Part shown: in pieces, positions 1 to 8,679 of the stretch
Numbering within the stretch: position 1 is the first letter of the stretch
Layout of the letters: every line of letters starts with the position of its first letter
NCBI GenBank assembly: GCA_900143615.1
Contig: FREU01000001.1
Location: forward strand, 8,941-72,940
Length of the DNA stretch: 64,000 nt
Origin: Rhodobacteraceae bacterium Alg231-30
GTDB lineage: Bacteria > Pseudomonadota > Alphaproteobacteria > Rhodobacterales > Rhodobacteraceae
Reading direction: 5' to 3'
Made by a program: the position numbers and the translations under genes
The notes under the pieces: generated by a model
Database searches by the model: none
What the model was told of the DNA's origin: nothing
The model's input: the letters and a program-made list of their open reading frames with translations, nothing else

Positions 1-763
1 GCCGCGCCGGTCTGTGGCACAAAGCTGGCCTGGCCCGCATCGGGGTCTGTGACATCGAGCTTGCCACCCGTGCTCTGCGTCTTGTCCTCGGTCACCGCGC
101 CCACGGCGGTACCAGAGATCGCGGCCTTGTCATCCGTGCCGTTGATGGTGACGGTGATCTGTTTGGTGGTGCCGTCGAGGGTTGAGACGGTCAGCGTATC
201 GGTCAGCTGCTCACCGGATTTCAGACCCTGAACAGCAGGCTGGCTGTTATCCAGCGTGTAGCTCCAGGTGCCATCGGGCTGCACGGTAAAGGCGCCATGA
301 GCCCCCGCCGCGCCGGTCTGTGGCACAAAGCTGGCCTGGCCCGCATCGGGGTCTGTGACATCGAGCTTGCCACCCGTGCTCTGCGTCTTGTCCTCGGTCA
401 CCGCGCCCACGGCGGTACCAGAGATCGCGGCCTTGTCATCCGTGCCGTTGATGGTGACGGTGATCTGTTTGGTGGTGCCGTCGAGGGTTGAGACGGTCAG
501 CGTATCGGTCAGCTGCTCACCGGATTTCAGACCCTGAACAGCAGGCTGGCTGTTATCCAGCGTGTAGCTCCAGGTGCCATCGGGCTGCACGGTAAAGGCG
601 CCATGAGCCCCCGCCGCGCCGGTCTGTGGCACAAAGCTGGCCTGGCCCGCATCGGGGTCTGTGACATCGAGCTTGCCACCCGTGCTCTGCGTCTTGTCCT
701 CGGTCACCGCGCCCACGGCGGTACCAGAGATCGCGGCCTTGTCATCCGTGCCGTTGATGGTGA
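1..763. repeat. Tandem 306-bp repeat (VCBS domain units), about 2.5 copies visible
   Basis: Units start at 1, 307 and 613 with a period of exactly 306 bp (102 codons). By eye the units at 1-306 and 307-612 are the same at every base, and the third is the same to about 763, where it passes into a diverged VCBS domain. Identity at silent positions points to very recent tandem duplication or gene conversion. The array continues past the left edge, so its copy number cannot be read here. Confidence 0.92.
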
Positions 764-1868
764 TTGTTATGGTACGCGAGGTCCCGTCAATTGTGCGGAC
801 AATAAATTTCTCCGTCCGAGTGTCTGTGTCGACCAGCGCCTGAACTTCCGGCTTGCTGTTGTCCAGCGTGAACGTCCAAGCGCCCGTGCTGTCGATTTCG
901 AGCTTGCCAAGCATGCCTTGCGTGGTCGTATGCACAAAGGCGGCTTCCCCTGGATCAGGGTCAATGACCGAGAGTTTCCCCGATGCGGATTGAAAAAGAT
1001 CTTCTGCGACCGTGCTCGCGGACCTCCCGGAGATCACAGCAGCATCCGGCGTGTTTACGATGCGAAACGGCAAGAGTGTTGTGGCCGACTGTCCGTCTGG
1101 CTGCGTCACGGTTATGCCAATGGCTCCGTTGCCAAACCAATTGGCCGCAGGAATGAGCTGAAGACCGGTCAGCGGCGTGCCTGCAGGCACAACCCAACCA
1201 CCAGCTGGATCAGGGTGCCCGACTGAGAGGGTGGCCCCGGGAGGCAACCCCTGAAAATGCGTTGTCACACCCGAAGACTTCGCCCCCCCGTCCACAGCGG
1301 ACACCATCAGCTTCAGTGGCCTATCTTCAAATCCCGTGGCGGTCATTGCAACGACCGCTGGTCCGTTTGGATGGCCGGCAAACGCAAGCTGGGTCGGGGT
1401 TGGCTGCGGAGCTACCTGTCCTCCGGTGGGGCCACCTCCGGGTTGCGCCGGCAAAGCTACGCTGTGGCCAACGCTTCCTCCAAGCGACGACATCGGAACC
1501 TGCAAAGCATCGGGCTGGCCACCTACGCCGGGCACATGTTGCGCGCCGGGAAGGGCGCTCAAAAGATCAGACAAATGCGCACTCGCGGAGGGGGCTGAGA
1601 CACCCACAGAGCTGCCTTGCGTTGGCAAATCATCGTCATCTCCGCCAGCGATCTGCGTTAGCGCGCTTATCGGTATCCTAAAACTACGATCGTCCGTTTG
1701 GCCGTCAACGGAAGGCGGGGGCGCCTCACCACCTTGGCTGACCCGTTCGGCCTCTGGACCCACATCTGTCCGGTCGTACACCACCCATCCGAATCCCTCT
1801 TCCCACATGCCCTCACGCGGTGACAGCTTTTTGGTTTTCGGGTCGTCATTGGAAGGTATGTCAGACAT
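1..1868 (-). CDS. VCBS-repeat giant adhesin/RTX-type exoprotein, N-terminal part (C-terminus beyond left edge)
   Basis: The reading frame on the minus strand is open from an ATG at 1868 to position 1 with no stop, giving 622 codons of an incomplete protein. Residues 1-270 are an acidic, Gly/Pro/Ala-rich leader without a Sec signal peptide, as expected for type I secretion substrates, whose signal is C-terminal. From about residue 275 to the edge it consists of VCBS-type domains of about 102 residues, each with an 'INGTDDKA' start, a 'VTEDKTQSTGGKLDVTDPD' motif and a 'GTWSYTLDNSQPAVQ' motif. The first domain is divergent and the following ones are identical. It lies 23 bp downstream of the HlyD gene and is the presumed cargo of the exporter encoded just upstream. 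A surface-attachment or biofilm role is inferred from the family. No LapG-type di-alanine cleavage site was noticed in the visible part. Confidence 0.88.
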   Translation of the reverse strand, partial: MSDIPSNDDPKTKKLSPREGMWEEGFGWVVYDRTDVGPEAERVSQGGEAPPPSVDGQTDDRSFRIPISALTQIAGGDDDDLPTQGSSVGVSAPSASAHLSDLLSALPGAQHVPGVGGQPDALQVPMSSLGGSVGHSVALPAQPGGGPTGGQVAPQPTPTQLAFAGHPNGPAVVAMTATGFEDRPLKLMVSAVDGGAKSSGVTTHFQGLPPGATLSVGHPDPAGGWVVPAGTPLTGLQLIPAANWFGNGAIGITVTQPDGQSATTLLPFRIVNTPDAAVISGRSASTVAEDLFQSASGKLSVIDPDPGEAAFVHTTTQGMLGKLEIDSTGAWTFTLDNSKPEVQALVDTDTRTEKFIVRTIDGTSRTITITINGTDDKAAISGTAVGAVTEDKTQSTGGKLDVTDPDAGQASFVPQTGAAGAHGAFTVQPDGTWSYTLDNSQPAVQGLKSGEQLTDTLTVSTLDGTTKQITVTINGTDDKAAISGTAVGAVTEDKTQSTGGKLDVTDPDAGQASFVPQTGAAGAHGAFTVQPDGTWSYTLDNSQPAVQGLKSGEQLTDTLTVSTLDGTTKQITVTINGTDDKAAISGTAVGAVTEDKTQSTGGKLDVTDPDAGQASFVPQTGA

Positions 1869-1891
1869 GGGAACCTCTTGAGTTCAGTACC

Positions 1892-3193
1892 TCAGCGTTC
1901 GGTCAATGCGAGATCAAGATTGGTAAACACCGGTTTCCAGACATACTGGAAAACCGTTTTGGAGCCTGTGACTATGTCGGCCTCACCCGTCATTCCGGGC
2001 AACAGAAAGAGTTGGTCTTCAGGTGCTCGGAAGTAGTCACGCGGCAACGAGACAAGAACCTCGTAGAAAGCCTGCCCACGTTCATCAAAAATTGTGGTCG
2101 GTGACACTTCTTCAACTACCCCTTCCAATGACCCGTAGCGGCTGAAGTCAAAGCTCTCAATTTTCACGCGCACCGGTTGCCCGACGTTGACAAAAGCAAC
2201 GTCGCGCGGCGACAAGCGCCCCGAGAAACGGACGCCGCCCTCCGCGGGGACAATAGCCGCCACCATACCGCCGGCCTCAATTACGTCTCCCGAGCTTTCG
2301 TCCGGAAGAGTCTGCACAAGGCCCGCCAAAGGTGCGGTCACTTCCGCTTCTTCAACACGCGCGCGCAGGGCTTGGGCTTCGGCCAATAGTGCACGTCGCT
2401 CGGCAACAGCATCAACAATCCGATTGCGTGCTGTGGAGTTTTGGTCGAGATCAACCCGCTCAATGGAGGACTGCAGCTCGATGATTGCCGCCTCTGTAAT
2501 GATTTCCCGACCCGTAAGTCGGGAAAGATCAAAGCGGTATTGTGCCTCGCGTTCGATCAATTCCACCATACGTGCCCGTGCAGAAAGGCCCCGCTCCACC
2601 AAGTCTTCCTCAATAGCGCGTTCTTCCTCCGCGACCGAAATCTGGCGCTCCAGTTCCGGGCGTTGTTCGCGAATGGCATCCAACTCGGCGCGCTTGGCCT
2701 TAATTTGCGCCTCCAAAACGCTCCGTTCCGCAGACAGAAAGTTCTCCTGGGTTTGGATGGCTGCCGTCTCAAAGGCCACCAACTCCGGATACTCTTTGGC
2801 ATAGGCCGAAAAGTCCGGCGCCTGTTTCTCCACAAATGAGGTCAGGCGCTCCACCTCCAGGGAAAGCCCGGCAATACGCGCGTCCGTTGCTGAAAGTGCG
2901 CTTTGCGCCTCAGTGCGGTTCATTGTGACCAGAACGTCGCCTTCGGCTACCATCTCACCCGCGCGCACCAAAACCTCTTCGACCTGGCCGCCATGCCGAC
3001 TTTCCACGCGCTGAACCATCGCAATAGGTTCCACCGCGCCCCGCGCTTTTGCCACTTCGTCAACCTCTGCAGTGACCGACCAGCCAACAACCGCAACCAA
3101 TCCAATCACCGTTGCCCAAGCGGCACGTCCGATCCATTTGGCCGTAGGACTCTCGTCAATCCGGAAAGGCTTGAAGGCTTGTTTGTCACTCAT
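1892..3193 (-). CDS. HlyD/PrtE-family periplasmic adaptor of a type I secretion system
   Basis: A 433-residue membrane fusion protein linking an inner-membrane ABC exporter to a TolC-type outer-membrane channel. A short cytoplasmic N-terminus is followed by one membrane helix at about residues 24-44 and a first lipoyl/barrel half ('ESRHGGQVEEVLVRAGEMV'). A long charged coiled-coil hairpin spans about 95-280. The second barrel half includes 'LAGLVQTLPDESSGDVIEAG', and the C-terminus is beta-rich. Length and order match HlyD/LapC-type adaptors. Its ATG overlaps the stop of the upstream ABC gene by 4 bp, so translation is probably coupled. The adhesin gene follows directly. The outer-membrane partner is not in this window. 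Confidence 0.93.
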   Translation of the reverse strand: MSDKQAFKPFRIDESPTAKWIGRAAWATVIGLVAVVGWSVTAEVDEVAKARGAVEPIAMVQRVESRHGGQVEEVLVRAGEMVAEGDVLVTMNRTEAQSALSATDARIAGLSLEVERLTSFVEKQAPDFSAYAKEYPELVAFETAAIQTQENFLSAERSVLEAQIKAKRAELDAIREQRPELERQISVAEEERAIEEDLVERGLSARARMVELIEREAQYRFDLSRLTGREIITEAAIIELQSSIERVDLDQNSTARNRIVDAVAERRALLAEAQALRARVEEAEVTAPLAGLVQTLPDESSGDVIEAGGMVAAIVPAEGGVRFSGRLSPRDVAFVNVGQPVRVKIESFDFSRYGSLEGVVEEVSPTTIFDERGQAFYEVLVSLPRDYFRAPEDQLFLLPGMTGEADIVTGSKTVFQYVWKPVFTNLDLALTER

Positions 3194-5151
3194 GGTGTCG
3201 TCTCCTCGGCAACATCACTTTGCGGCGCATCACTCTTGTCCTTCTGTTGGACCGGCCCCGCGTAAACCAGTGCCCCACGGTCCAGTACAATTGCCATGTC
3301 TGCCAATGGCACCAGGGCAGCGTCATGCGTGGCCATCACCACCGTCGCGACGCCGCGTTTGCTTGCCATGAATTCCGCCAGCTCGGCGCGTGCCTCTTTG
3401 CCGCTGATCGAAAGTGGGTCATCCAGAAGATATGCAGACGCTTCTCTCGAAACCGTGGCGGCCCAGGCTGCTTCCTCTGCGGCGACCTGATCTATGTCCA
3501 TGGCGTCATTGACTGCGAAGTCTACATCCGGGCTTTGCCGTGGATCAGACGGCAAATACACAAAATGTTCTGACAAACTGTCCGGGTTGAAATGAGATAT
3601 CGTGCGTCCGCCCAACATTAAGCGACCGGACTGCGTCGCCAAGGCACCGGAAAGCACCCGCAAAAGCGTAGATTTACCAGAGCCGTTCGGGCCAATGACC
3701 GCCACGACAGTTCCGGCGGGGATGTCAAAACTGGCGCTCGTCAGTGCCGGATCGGCACCGGCAGCGTAGCGCACAAACAAGCCTTCGGCTTGAATGTCCA
3801 CCGGAGCCTCAGGGGCATTGTCTTGCGCGTGGCTGGCGGCATGTATGACCAGCAGATCCAACGCCGGTTTCAATTGACGCCAGGCATCATGCAAAGCCCT
3901 CAGCCGGGGGATTGCCAAAAACAGCCCCTGTGCCGGGCCTGTAATCCGCCAGGTCAGCAGCATCGTACCGATGAGGGTTCCAGGGGAAATCCGTCCCTGC
4001 AAGGCGAGGTCCAGGCCAACGACCAGCGTGACAAGCGCCGTTCCGGACCCCAGCGCTGTTCCAACACTTTGGATAACCGCTGGCTTCTGTTGTGCAGCAT
4101 AGGTCACGCGCGCAGACGCGCGGGTCAACTGGTCAAAACGCGCCATCCATTGCGCCGACAAGCCTCTGGTTCGGACACTGTTTGCATACGGCAAATCTGA
4201 CAGAATGGCTTTATGGCGCTTGGCCAGGTCAGATTGAACCGGATCAGAGGCCGCCTGCGTCCACCCCAACAACACGCCCAATGCCAAAAACACTACAAGA
4301 TAAATCGCAGGGATGACCGCCAAGCCCCCGCCGACAACAACCAAGGCAATCAGCGTCAAAAGAATGAATGGCGCGTCATAGATGGCGGCTGTGTTTTTAC
4401 TGGCAAAGAGATCTGCAGTGCACTCGCTCAAACGCAACTTTGCCACGGCCGTTTCTGCATCCAGTTTGTTTTGTGAAAGATACGGTTGCCGGAACATCCT
4501 ATGTGCAACAGCAATACTGACCGTTGCGCCGAACCGTGCGTATTCTGACGCAAACATCGACGCGCGAATACGACGGAGAACCAGCATAACACCCAAAACA
4601 AGCACAGCGCCGCTCAGCAAAGTCGGCAAACTGGACACCGCCGCGCCGCCCAGGACCCGATCGTAAACCGCCATCGTGAAAAACGGCACTGTGAGGGCAC
4701 ATAGGTTGATGGCCAGCGACTGCCAAATACCGTGCCGAACCACACGGCGCGCCCGTTCGGCCAAGGCATTGTAAGTCATGGCAGCCGCATTTTTGGCGGT
4801 CACAGGTTCAATATGCAAAACCCGCTCGTTCGGGCCCTGGCTGTCGTCTCCGAGTTTACTGGTCGTCGAAAGAGATTTGGACACCCCGTCGCGACGTACC
4901 TGGGCAAAAAGATCGCCGCCCCGCAAACACACAAGCGCGCCGTCGCGGTTGTCACGCCATCCCATTGGCACTGTCTGCACAACACGTGCTGACATACCAA
5001 ATAGTGCAACAACCTCTGCAAGATCATCCAAATCCTCAAAGATGCTATACCCCGCGCAGGCACTTTTTGCCATGGCTCTCGAAATTGTGCGGCCCAAATC
5101 TGCAAGCAAAGCGACAAGAAAATCCGGCGCGTTTATGGACGTCTCTCTCAT
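3190..5151 (-). CDS. Type I secretion ABC transporter subunit, NBD lacking the signature motif
   Basis: A 653-residue half-transporter. Residues 1-130 resemble the inactive peptidase-C39-like domain of LapB/HlyB-type exporters. About 145-410 form the transmembrane domain, and from about 450 there is a nucleotide-binding domain. Walker A is intact (GPNGSGKST, about 487-495). The Walker B region ends 'YLLDDP', with Asp-578 in place of the catalytic Glu. The H-loop His is present ('ATHDAAL', His-609). The stretch that should hold the helical subdomain and LSGGQ signature is shortened to about 40 residues and has no signature, and the Q-loop Gln is Ser ('YLPSDPR'). It overlaps the neighbouring ABC gene by 4 bp, and that gene carries the reciprocal defect. 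Type I substrate export is supported by the HlyD and VCBS genes downstream. Confidence 0.9.
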   Translation of the reverse strand: MRETSINAPDFLVALLADLGRTISRAMAKSACAGYSIFEDLDDLAEVVALFGMSARVVQTVPMGWRDNRDGALVCLRGGDLFAQVRRDGVSKSLSTTSKLGDDSQGPNERVLHIEPVTAKNAAAMTYNALAERARRVVRHGIWQSLAINLCALTVPFFTMAVYDRVLGGAAVSSLPTLLSGAVLVLGVMLVLRRIRASMFASEYARFGATVSIAVAHRMFRQPYLSQNKLDAETAVAKLRLSECTADLFASKNTAAIYDAPFILLTLIALVVVGGGLAVIPAIYLVVFLALGVLLGWTQAASDPVQSDLAKRHKAILSDLPYANSVRTRGLSAQWMARFDQLTRASARVTYAAQQKPAVIQSVGTALGSGTALVTLVVGLDLALQGRISPGTLIGTMLLTWRITGPAQGLFLAIPRLRALHDAWRQLKPALDLLVIHAASHAQDNAPEAPVDIQAEGLFVRYAAGADPALTSASFDIPAGTVVAVIGPNGSGKSTLLRVLSGALATQSGRLMLGGRTISHFNPDSLSEHFVYLPSDPRQSPDVDFAVNDAMDIDQVAAEEAAWAATVSREASAYLLDDPLSISGKEARAELAEFMASKRGVATVVMATHDAALVPLADMAIVLDRGALVYAGPVQQKDKSDAPQSDVAEETTP

Positions 5152-6626
5152 GACACGCCCCCGCCTTGCACACCGCCCACAGGCACCTGAACGCGAATGG
5201 TGGCGATGTCGGCAAGCACCTCTTCCGAAGTGGTCATCACCACAATCATGTTGTTTGCCCGCTGTTTGAGCACTGACGCCAGTCTGCTGCGTCCATCCAA
5301 ATCCAAGCCTGCCGCAGGGCGCTCGAGCAGCAACAGGCGCGGACAGCCAACCAAGGCCTGAACAATCATGGCGCGTTTGACGGCCCCATGGGACAGACCG
5401 CCGCTCTCGGTTCGGCTCACTTCGGTTTCGTACCCCTGCGCCAGACGCCCCACCATCACATCCAAACCAAGAGCGACCGACAAAACCAAAGCCGCCTGTT
5501 CGCGCTCTGCCTCAAAACCGGAGATATTTTCGATAAGCGTCCCACGCATGAATTCCGGCCGTGCTGGGACCAGCACCGCATCGGACCGATGTGCGCCTGA
5601 GGACCAAAGCGCCGTGACTAAGGACTGAAGTGTCGCCGCCTCATGCTTGCGTGCATCACCGGCGATCAAGATCACGCCGCCCTGTGGCGCCACGTCCAGA
5701 GACAATGTTTCAGTCAAAATTTTAGTACATTCTTCAGGCGGTGCGGCATTTTCCTCCATGCGCTCCAAACGGCGCATTTCAGAGTTGGCAGTCTTTGTGT
5801 CGGTTTTGCGCGACACCGCCAGTATGGCGCCAATGCCCTGGCTTGCGGCACGGCTTCCCAAAAGCGTGCATGCCGCCAGTCCACCGGTGGTCATATTGCC
5901 GTTGAGAACGGCTGCGGCACCAAAACCGACCACCAAGACGGTGGTTGCCAAACCGGCAATCTGCATGAGATCAATTTGGCGTCCGCCCGCGAGTTCCACG
6001 CCCATGGCCGATTTCGCCCGGCGCCTCAGGAGCGTGCTCAAATTAGACATGCGCCCGGCTACCGACCGCAGGTCATTCGTCGCTCCAAGCGCCAATTGCG
6101 TGATTACTGAACCCATCGCGCCAGTGTCGTGGGCGAAGCTGTTCCGTGCCGCGACATCCTGCTTGCGGCTCATCAGAACAACGGCGGTCGCCAACACCAC
6201 GATGGCCACAGGTGCAAGCACAACATCGCCGCCGAGGAACCAAATCAAGCCCAGGAAAATGAAAACAAATGGCGCGTCATACAAGCCGACGGCAGCCTCC
6301 CCGGCTTCGAAATCTCTCGCCTTCGGCGGAATGTCCATCAAATGCCGAGCCGCTGCCAAATCGGTACTTTGCGCCATCATCCTGTTGGCGACAATCATCC
6401 AGTTGTGGTGATCCGAGGTCGCGCTAACCCGCGAGAAGGCGCGGGCCCGCGCCAGACGCAACACGCCTGCCAGCACCAAAGCAATCGCCACAGCCGAGAA
6501 AATCACGATGGCTGTGCCCGAACTTTGGTTCGGCAAAATGCGGTCATAAACCTGCAAAAGCGCTAAGGGCATTATTAGCGCCAAAATATTAATAGCAGCG
6601 GAAAAAACGGCCAGCTTGAAATACAT
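5148..6626 (-). CDS. Type I secretion ABC transporter subunit with degenerate Walker motifs
   Basis: A 492-residue half-transporter without a C39-like domain; it begins directly in the first membrane helix. The membrane domain covers about 1-275. The nucleotide-binding domain has no P-loop: at the Walker A position it reads 'LIAGDARKHEAATLQSL', without the GxxGxGK[ST] lysine. A signature-like 'GGLSHGAVKRAMIVQAL' (LSHGA, 411-415) is kept. Walker B is 'LLLLERPAAGLD', with Glu for Asp and Arg-436 for the catalytic Glu, and the H-loop His is replaced ('MTTSEEV', Ser-467). It can supply a signature motif to its partner but is unlikely to hydrolyse ATP itself. It is the first gene of the four-gene operon. 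The start ATG at 6626 is the first in frame and leads straight into a plausible helix. Confidence 0.9.
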   Translation of the reverse strand: MYFKLAVFSAAINILALIMPLALLQVYDRILPNQSSGTAIVIFSAVAIALVLAGVLRLARARAFSRVSATSDHHNWMIVANRMMAQSTDLAAARHLMDIPPKARDFEAGEAAVGLYDAPFVFIFLGLIWFLGGDVVLAPVAIVVLATAVVLMSRKQDVAARNSFAHDTGAMGSVITQLALGATNDLRSVAGRMSNLSTLLRRRAKSAMGVELAGGRQIDLMQIAGLATTVLVVGFGAAAVLNGNMTTGGLAACTLLGSRAASQGIGAILAVSRKTDTKTANSEMRRLERMEENAAPPEECTKILTETLSLDVAPQGGVILIAGDARKHEAATLQSLVTALWSSGAHRSDAVLVPARPEFMRGTLIENISGFEAEREQAALVLSVALGLDVMVGRLAQGYETEVSRTESGGLSHGAVKRAMIVQALVGCPRLLLLERPAAGLDLDGRSRLASVLKQRANNMIVVMTTSEEVLADIATIRVQVPVGGVQGGGVS

Positions 6627-7021
6627 GAAGCCATCATCAACCGAGAACTAATGGCGGGTCAATGATTCAAAAGGTGACCCAACTATCCAAAGGAACAGTG
6701 ACAAAAGTTAAGCGCTGTGAGCGTGGGAAGGATCGTTGTGTGTCGACCCGGACGCTGAACCTCGGACTTTCCTGTCTTCCTGCGGGTCATATTTTGCGAC
6801 AAAATTGTGCAGCCAACGAATTGACAGCGCCCTTTGTCTGTATGGCATTTTCAATTCCGACGGTTGTCACCTTAGTTACTCTGACAATAACATTTTTTTG
6901 GAAGGCCAAACTTGAGAGGCCATTGGCACCTCTTGGCTGAAAGCCGGCTTTGAAGGTCGGCCGTAGCGAAGTCCCGCTTACGGCGCATCTGTCCCAAAAC
7001 CCATTTCAATTCACTGTGGTA
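6627..7021. other. Intergenic region upstream of the type I secretion operon
   Basis: About 395 bp without a convincing gene. The short frames here have no family-like sequence. It should hold the promoter of the minus-strand secretion operon. From about 7010 it grades into sequence shared with the recombinase-tail repeat. Confidence 0.5.
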
Positions 7022-7373
7022 TCATGCTCCCGCAACCAATGTCGTCGAACAAGCCGCCTTCGGGCGGCTTTGTTCGTTTTGGGACGCTCCCAAGCCCAAC
7101 AATCCAGCCAACTCTCCAACGAGTTCGATGCTCATGCCGCCTTGCCCGTCAGGTATGACGCGGATCTCTTCCAGCAATGAGCGGATGATCGTGGTCGCTT
7201 CAGCTCGAGTCGCAGGATCAGACAGAGAAGCGGTGAGATTGGCGACCTTTGCGCGATAGACCTCAGACAGATTGGGATGCAGCATCACAGGCGGCGTTGG
7301 ATCGGTGTTGGCCAGATCGGCTTAAAGCGCGGCTTTGCGGGCTTCCAGGCTGTCCATCTTCGCCTTCAAAAAG
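7022..7373 (-). pseudogene. Serine recombinase C-terminal fragment, inactivated
   Basis: The minus-strand peptide 'MLHPNLSEVYRAKVANLT' and the following 'EEIRVIPDGQGGMSIELVG' are nearly the same as the C-terminal part of the larger recombinase at 24696-25961. Homology continues upstream past the short frame, but there the other copy's Glu codon (in 'ALEADLANADP') has become TAA (bases 7322-7324). After about 7373 the similarity is lost. No catalytic resolvase domain, recombinase domain or zinc ribbon remains. This is the decayed 3' end of a large serine recombinase, probably left by a former mobile element. Confidence 0.88.
7051..7080 (+). terminator. Hairpin with TTCG loop and T-rich tail
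   Basis: AAGCCGCC-TTCG-GGCGGCTT is a perfect 8-bp stem with a tetraloop, followed by TGTTCGTTTT, which looks like an intrinsic terminator on the plus strand. It lies inside the recombinase remnant. A variant of the same hairpin sits in the equivalent place in the second recombinase copy (about 24832-24856). Confidence 0.55.
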
Positions 7374-7502
7374 CGCCTAACGGCAGCTGCCAACCCTAGG
7401 CGGACTCCGCGTTCTTGTGCTGCCGAAAGCAGCTCTGCAAGTGATTAGGGTCGGGAAGGAGCCAAGCGGGAAGTCAAAAACTGTCCACTTGATGCTCATA
7501 TT
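7374..7502. other. Short non-coding gap beyond the recombinase remnant
   Basis: No gene seen. Similarity to the intact recombinase copy ends near 7373, so this marks the breakpoint of the element remnant. It lies just past the stop of the HupE-like gene. Confidence 0.4.
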
Positions 7503-8660
7503 TTATGCCAACGCCGCTACTGCTCGCTCAGCAGTCCAGTAGGCCCCTACCAAAGCGATGACAAAGCTCACGGGTAAAACGATGCGTGGCCTGTACCAGG
7601 GTTCTTTGCGCCAAAACCCAACTGCTAAAAAGGCTACGGCTATGACAACCAATTGGCCAATCTCGACGCCGAGATTGAAGCCAATTAATCGGAACAACAA
7701 TGGGCCACCGGAGGGGTTAATCTCTCCTAAAACAGAAGCAAAGCCGAAGCCATGAATCAGGCCGAAGAAGAAGATAAGAATGAAACGCGCACTAGTCGGC
7801 TTTTTGCGAAATACGTTTTCTACAGCGGCATATACGATGGACAAAGCAATCAAAGTTTCGAAGAACACGGTTGGCAGATTGACCCAGCCTAGCCAGCCAA
7901 GGGTCAATGTCACTGAATGCGCGACAGTAAAAGCGGTAATTTGCCAGATCAGATCACGGACCGTTTGCGCAAATAGGAACAGGCAGAGCACGAACAGGAT
8001 ATGATCCAGCCCGTATGGGACGATGTGAATGATCCCTTGCCATGTGAAATACAAGAACTCAGCAACGGCAGTAATCAACGTCGTTTCCTGAGTCCCTTGA
8101 AGGCTCAGTGTCTGGCTGGTTCTTCCGGCCTGCAGCAGCGTCGTACTTGGAACTTTCACTTCAAGGCGCATATCCCCAAGCAAAGGCGCGAGTTGTACAC
8201 TCACGGCGCTGGCTTCTGGAGGAACGTCACCATAGCCGACGAAAACCAAACGGTATTCGGTGCTGTCCGGTGGTCTGTTGAGAATAGTTCGGACATCGCG
8301 CGGTGATGGAAAAGACAGTGCCCGGAGGTCTGCCGTATCTCCGTCAAAACGTATCTGCGTCTCTTCTGAGATTGTTGCACGTATTTCTGACAGCGCGCTT
8401 TTGATCTGATCAAGATTCAAGCCACGCACTTGCTCGACAAGAAATAGGTCGGAACCGTTCAAGCCCAAGTGACGCTCGAACGCCTCGATCAAGTCCGCGC
8501 TTACGGCGACTCGATATCTGTCGCCTTCGATGGACAGTTGCGCATCGCCTAACTCAAATCGATGCGCCAGCGCTGGCAGTGCCAAGAGCACCAACCAAAT
8601 CGCTAGGGCCAGTCGGGAAAATAATAGCCCAACCGGCCTAATTAAACGAGGGACGGTCAT
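7503..8660 (-). CDS. HupE/UreJ-like integral membrane protein
   Basis: A 385-residue protein with a Sec-type signal (hydrophobic run ending 'LPALAH'), an extracytoplasmic domain of about 165 residues, and a C-terminal membrane domain of about six or seven helices. The membrane part has the motifs of the HupE/UreJ_2 family: 'GLDHILFVLCLFLFA', 'HSVTLTLG', 'LIHGFGFA' and 'LGVEIGQ'. The conserved His, Asp and Glu in these helices are usually read as transition-metal handling sites, but the function of the large two-domain members is not settled. It is the last gene of the minus-strand group that starts with the amidohydrolase, with 19 bp to the dipeptidase gene. No hydrogenase or urease gene is in the window, so nickel transport should not be assumed. 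Confidence 0.85.
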   Translation of the reverse strand: MTVPRLIRPVGLLFSRLALAIWLVLLALPALAHRFELGDAQLSIEGDRYRVAVSADLIEAFERHLGLNGSDLFLVEQVRGLNLDQIKSALSEIRATISEETQIRFDGDTADLRALSFPSPRDVRTILNRPPDSTEYRLVFVGYGDVPPEASAVSVQLAPLLGDMRLEVKVPSTTLLQAGRTSQTLSLQGTQETTLITAVAEFLYFTWQGIIHIVPYGLDHILFVLCLFLFAQTVRDLIWQITAFTVAHSVTLTLGWLGWVNLPTVFFETLIALSIVYAAVENVFRKKPTSARFILIFFFGLIHGFGFASVLGEINPSGGPLLFRLIGFNLGVEIGQLVVIAVAFLAVGFWRKEPWYRPRIVLPVSFVIALVGAYWTAERAVAALA

Positions 8661-8679
8661 TTTCTGTTTTTCTTATCGG

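Noticed and set aside
49..1226. Plus-strand frames repeating every 306 bp at the left edge
   Set aside because: They are the antisense shadow of the VCBS-repeat gene, which is open throughout on the minus strand and has recognisable domains.
7503..8660. Nickel permease for hydrogenase or urease
   Set aside because: The protein is HupE/UreJ-like, but no hydrogenase, urease or nickel-chaperone gene is nearby.
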